Source: Bacillota bacterium (GTDB lineage Bacteria > Bacillota > Clostridia > Lachnospirales > Cellulosilyticaceae). From it: a stretch of DNA of 5,549 bases. The first letter of the stretch is position 1. Each line of letters starts with the position of its first letter. The notes below the pieces were generated by a model, which had not been told where the DNA came from, did not search any database, and was given only the letters and a program-made list of their open reading frames with translations. Made by a program: the position numbers and the translations under genes. This document shows positions 5,467-5,549 of the stretch, in pieces. The stretch is from positions 1-5,549 of the forward strand of contig JAEYNQ010000010.1 of assembly GCA_023412455.1 (NCBI GenBank), read 5' to 3'.

Positions 5467-5549
5467 GTTATGGCTACGGCTGGTATGATGTTATCAATCT
5501 TGCTGTGTCACACAATTTTCTTGTCGATACTTATTGATGACGATAGAAA
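5401..5549 (+). repeat. Tandem duplication unit, copy 2 (regulator tail / kinase head)
   Basis: This is the second copy of the segment at 3858-4006, in the same orientation. Its left border is near 5395, where similarity to the complete regulator gene is lost; its right border is outside the window. The divergence is spread along the unit and favours silent changes in the kinase part, so the duplication is not recent. Confidence 0.9.
5470..5549 (+). CDS. Second AgrC-like sensor histidine kinase, 3' partial (runs off the window)
   Basis: The first 26 codons are visible, beginning MATAGMMLSILLCHTIF and then LSILIDDDR. This matches the N-terminus of the complete kinase at 3927 with only two substitutions (S3T, F18L), while four further codons differ silently. 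The visible part covers the first membrane helix and the start of the following loop. The start is fixed by AAGGAGGA (5455-5462) and by the alignment to the first copy. Whether the rest is intact cannot be judged here. It has no complete response regulator directly upstream, so if intact it would have to use the neighbouring regulator, use another one elsewhere, or act as a competing receptor. The silent-change bias suggests it was maintained as a functional gene for some time. Confidence 0.85.
   Translation, partial: MATAGMMLSILLCHTIFLSILIDDDR

Overview
The window looks like a low-GC Firmicute, most likely a clostridial chromosome. The DNA is AT-rich, genes start behind strong purine-rich Shine-Dalgarno sites (for example AAGGAGGTGA), and the gene families are typical of Clostridia. 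This assignment comes from composition and family content only; no species is identified. All recognisable genes lie on the + strand.

Left part (1-2700). The window opens inside a 14-helix drug:H+ antiporter-type MFS transporter (DHA2 family) whose N-terminus lies off the left edge. After a 181-nt spacer with two candidate sigma-A-type promoters come two genes that are probably co-transcribed (45-nt gap). The first is a HugZ/HutZ-like split-barrel protein of the pyridoxamine-phosphate-oxidase superfamily. The second is a DUF1295/isoprenylcysteine-methyltransferase-like membrane protein.

Middle (2701-3203). This stretch of about 500 nt has no intact gene. It holds a nested hairpin element with T-runs that probably ends the upstream operon, a perfect 6-bp inverted repeat, a good candidate promoter, and protein-like fragments in two frames that look like a decayed gene.

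Right part (3204-5225). Here lies an AgrA/AgrC-type two-component operon: a LytTR response regulator and, 3 nt later, a membrane sensor kinase with a GHKL ATPase domain. Systems of this kind usually sense peptides, but no peptide precursor or AgrB-type processing gene is visible in the window.

Far right (5226-5549). After a weak AT-only terminator come a 12-bp direct repeat with 22-bp period (the geometry of LytTR binding sites) and a long hairpin. Then a second, diverged copy of the junction between the two regulatory genes appears: the last 21 codons of the response regulator, the Shine-Dalgarno site, and the start of a second kinase that runs off the window. By hand count the copies differ at about 14 of 149 ungapped positions. 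The second regulator is reduced to its tail, so the locus appears to have duplicated its sensor while losing the partner regulator. This is the most interesting observation in the window.
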